Below are positions 5,992 to 6,485 of a stretch of 6,485 nucleotides of DNA, one piece after another. Source of the stretch: Betaproteobacteria bacterium (lineage in GTDB: Bacteria > Pseudomonadota > Gammaproteobacteria > Burkholderiales > Casimicrobiaceae). Each line of letters starts with the position of its first letter. Position 1 is the first letter of the stretch. Below the pieces are notes generated by a model. The model was not told the DNA's origin and did no database searches. It saw only the letters and a program-made list of their open reading frames with translations. The DNA lies in NCBI GenBank assembly GCA_003153335.1, contig PLYG01000278.1, positions 372 to 6,856 on the forward strand. The letters are read 5' to 3'. The position numbers and the translations under genes are program-made.

Positions 5992-6485
5992 CAGACCTGC
6001 TCCTTCACGCTCTCCTGCTCGAGTAGGGCGACGAACAGATCCTCGATGGTCGGCGCCACCTCGTCGATAGCGCTCACGGCAACGCCCGCTGCCGCCAGCG
6101 CCGCAGCGATCTGCGGCCGACGCTCGGCCCTATCGACGTGGACATGGACGCCAATACCGATCAGCAGCACGCCCTGCACCCCCGGCAGCGCGCTTACCGC
6201 ATCGCGCGCCCGGCGCGGATCGGGGGCGACAATCTCGAGCATCGCCCCCGGCATGCGCGCCTTCAGCCCGGCCGGCGTGTCGCAGTACATCATCGCGCCC
6301 GCATGCAGCAAGGCGAGGCGGTCGCAGCGCTCGGCCTCGTCGAGATAGGCGGTGGATATCAGCATCGCCACGCCCTCGCTGCGCAGCGAGTAGAGGATTT
6401 GCCAGAACTCGCGCCGCGACAGCGGATCGACGCCGGTGGTGGGCTCGTCGAGAATCAACAGGTCGGGATCGTGGATCAGCGCGCA
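5991..6485 (-). CDS. ybhF: ABC transporter ATP-binding protein, C-terminal part (YbhF N-terminal-half type), cut by window edge
   Basis: The visible 164 residues are the C-terminal part of a first ATPase; the Walker A, Q-loop and signature lie beyond the right edge. The frame is open through the last base. An in-frame TTG at 6458 is not the start: the frame continues upstream as CALIHDPDL and flows directly into Walker B LLILDEPTTGVDP, matching CALIHDPDLLILDEPTTGVDP in the first half of E. coli YbhF as I recall it. The catalytic Glu and D-loop TGVD are present. The H-loop position reads LISTAYLDEAERCD, so the switch His is Ala. A C-terminal accessory domain of about 80 residues follows and ends VAPTIEDLFVALLEQ, parallel to the downstream ATPase. 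The gene ends at a TGA that overlaps the next ATG by 1 nt, so the two halves are co-translated neighbours and probably form a heterodimer. Confidence 0.88.
   Translation of the reverse strand, partial: CALIHDPDLLILDEPTTGVDPLSRREFWQILYSLRSEGVAMLISTAYLDEAERCDRLALLHAGAMMYCDTPAGLKARMPGAMLEIVAPDPRRARDAVSALPGVQGVLLIGIGVHVHVDRAERRPQIAAALAAAGVAVSAIDEVAPTIEDLFVALLEQESVKEQV
6000..6005 (-). promoter_or_regulatory. Shine-Dalgarno of the second ATPase gene
   Basis: The minus strand reads AAGGAG, ending 8 nt before the ATG at 5991. It lies within the last codons of the first ATPase gene. Its presence argues that the TGATG junction is a true gene boundary rather than a sequencing error in a fused YbhF. Confidence 0.65.

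Noticed and set aside
6456..6458. In-frame TTG as the start of the first ATPase
   Set aside because: The frame stays open to the window edge and the upstream codons encode CALIHDPDL, which belongs to the conserved core just before Walker B. The gene is simply cut by the window.

Overview
The window is GC-rich and every convincing gene lies on the minus strand, so transcription runs from the right edge to the left. The family content suggests a Gram-negative proteobacterium, most likely beta- or gammaproteobacterial: a YbhFSR-type ABC-2 exporter, a DUF3300/DUF2950 pair of exported proteins, and a small periplasmic c-type cytochrome. Genus-level placement is not possible from the sequence alone.

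Right part (6485 down to 2758) is a tightly packed ABC-2 export operon. In transcription order it holds: the C-terminal part of a first ATP-binding protein, cut by the window edge; a complete second ATP-binding protein; a YbhS-like permease; and a YbhR-like permease. The junctions are TGATG (1-nt overlap), GTGA (4-nt overlap) and a 7-nt gap, so the four genes look translationally coupled. The order matches ybhF-ybhS-ybhR of Escherichia coli. The tandem ATPase that is one polypeptide (YbhF) in E. coli is here two separate genes. A membrane-fusion partner (YbhG/HlyD type) and the start of the operon would be expected to the right, outside the window.

A 168-nt non-coding gap (2590-2757) separates the exporter from the left part. 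It shows no convincing intrinsic terminator and only a weak promoter candidate.

Left part (2589 down to 4) is a second co-directional cluster of three exported proteins: a DUF3300 protein with a long Pro/Arg/Gly-rich tail, a DUF2950 protein, and a small class I cytochrome c with one CXXCH haem site. Gaps are 36 and 45 nt. DUF3300 and DUF2950 are envelope families of unknown function that are often neighbours. The cytochrome placed directly behind them is the most suggestive clue to their role.

No RNA genes, mobile elements, CRISPR arrays or long repeats were seen. The most interesting points are the split YbhF, with sequence changes that would make one of its two ATP sites degenerate, and the DUF3300-DUF2950-cytochrome cluster. 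I found no clear case for a wholly new system.
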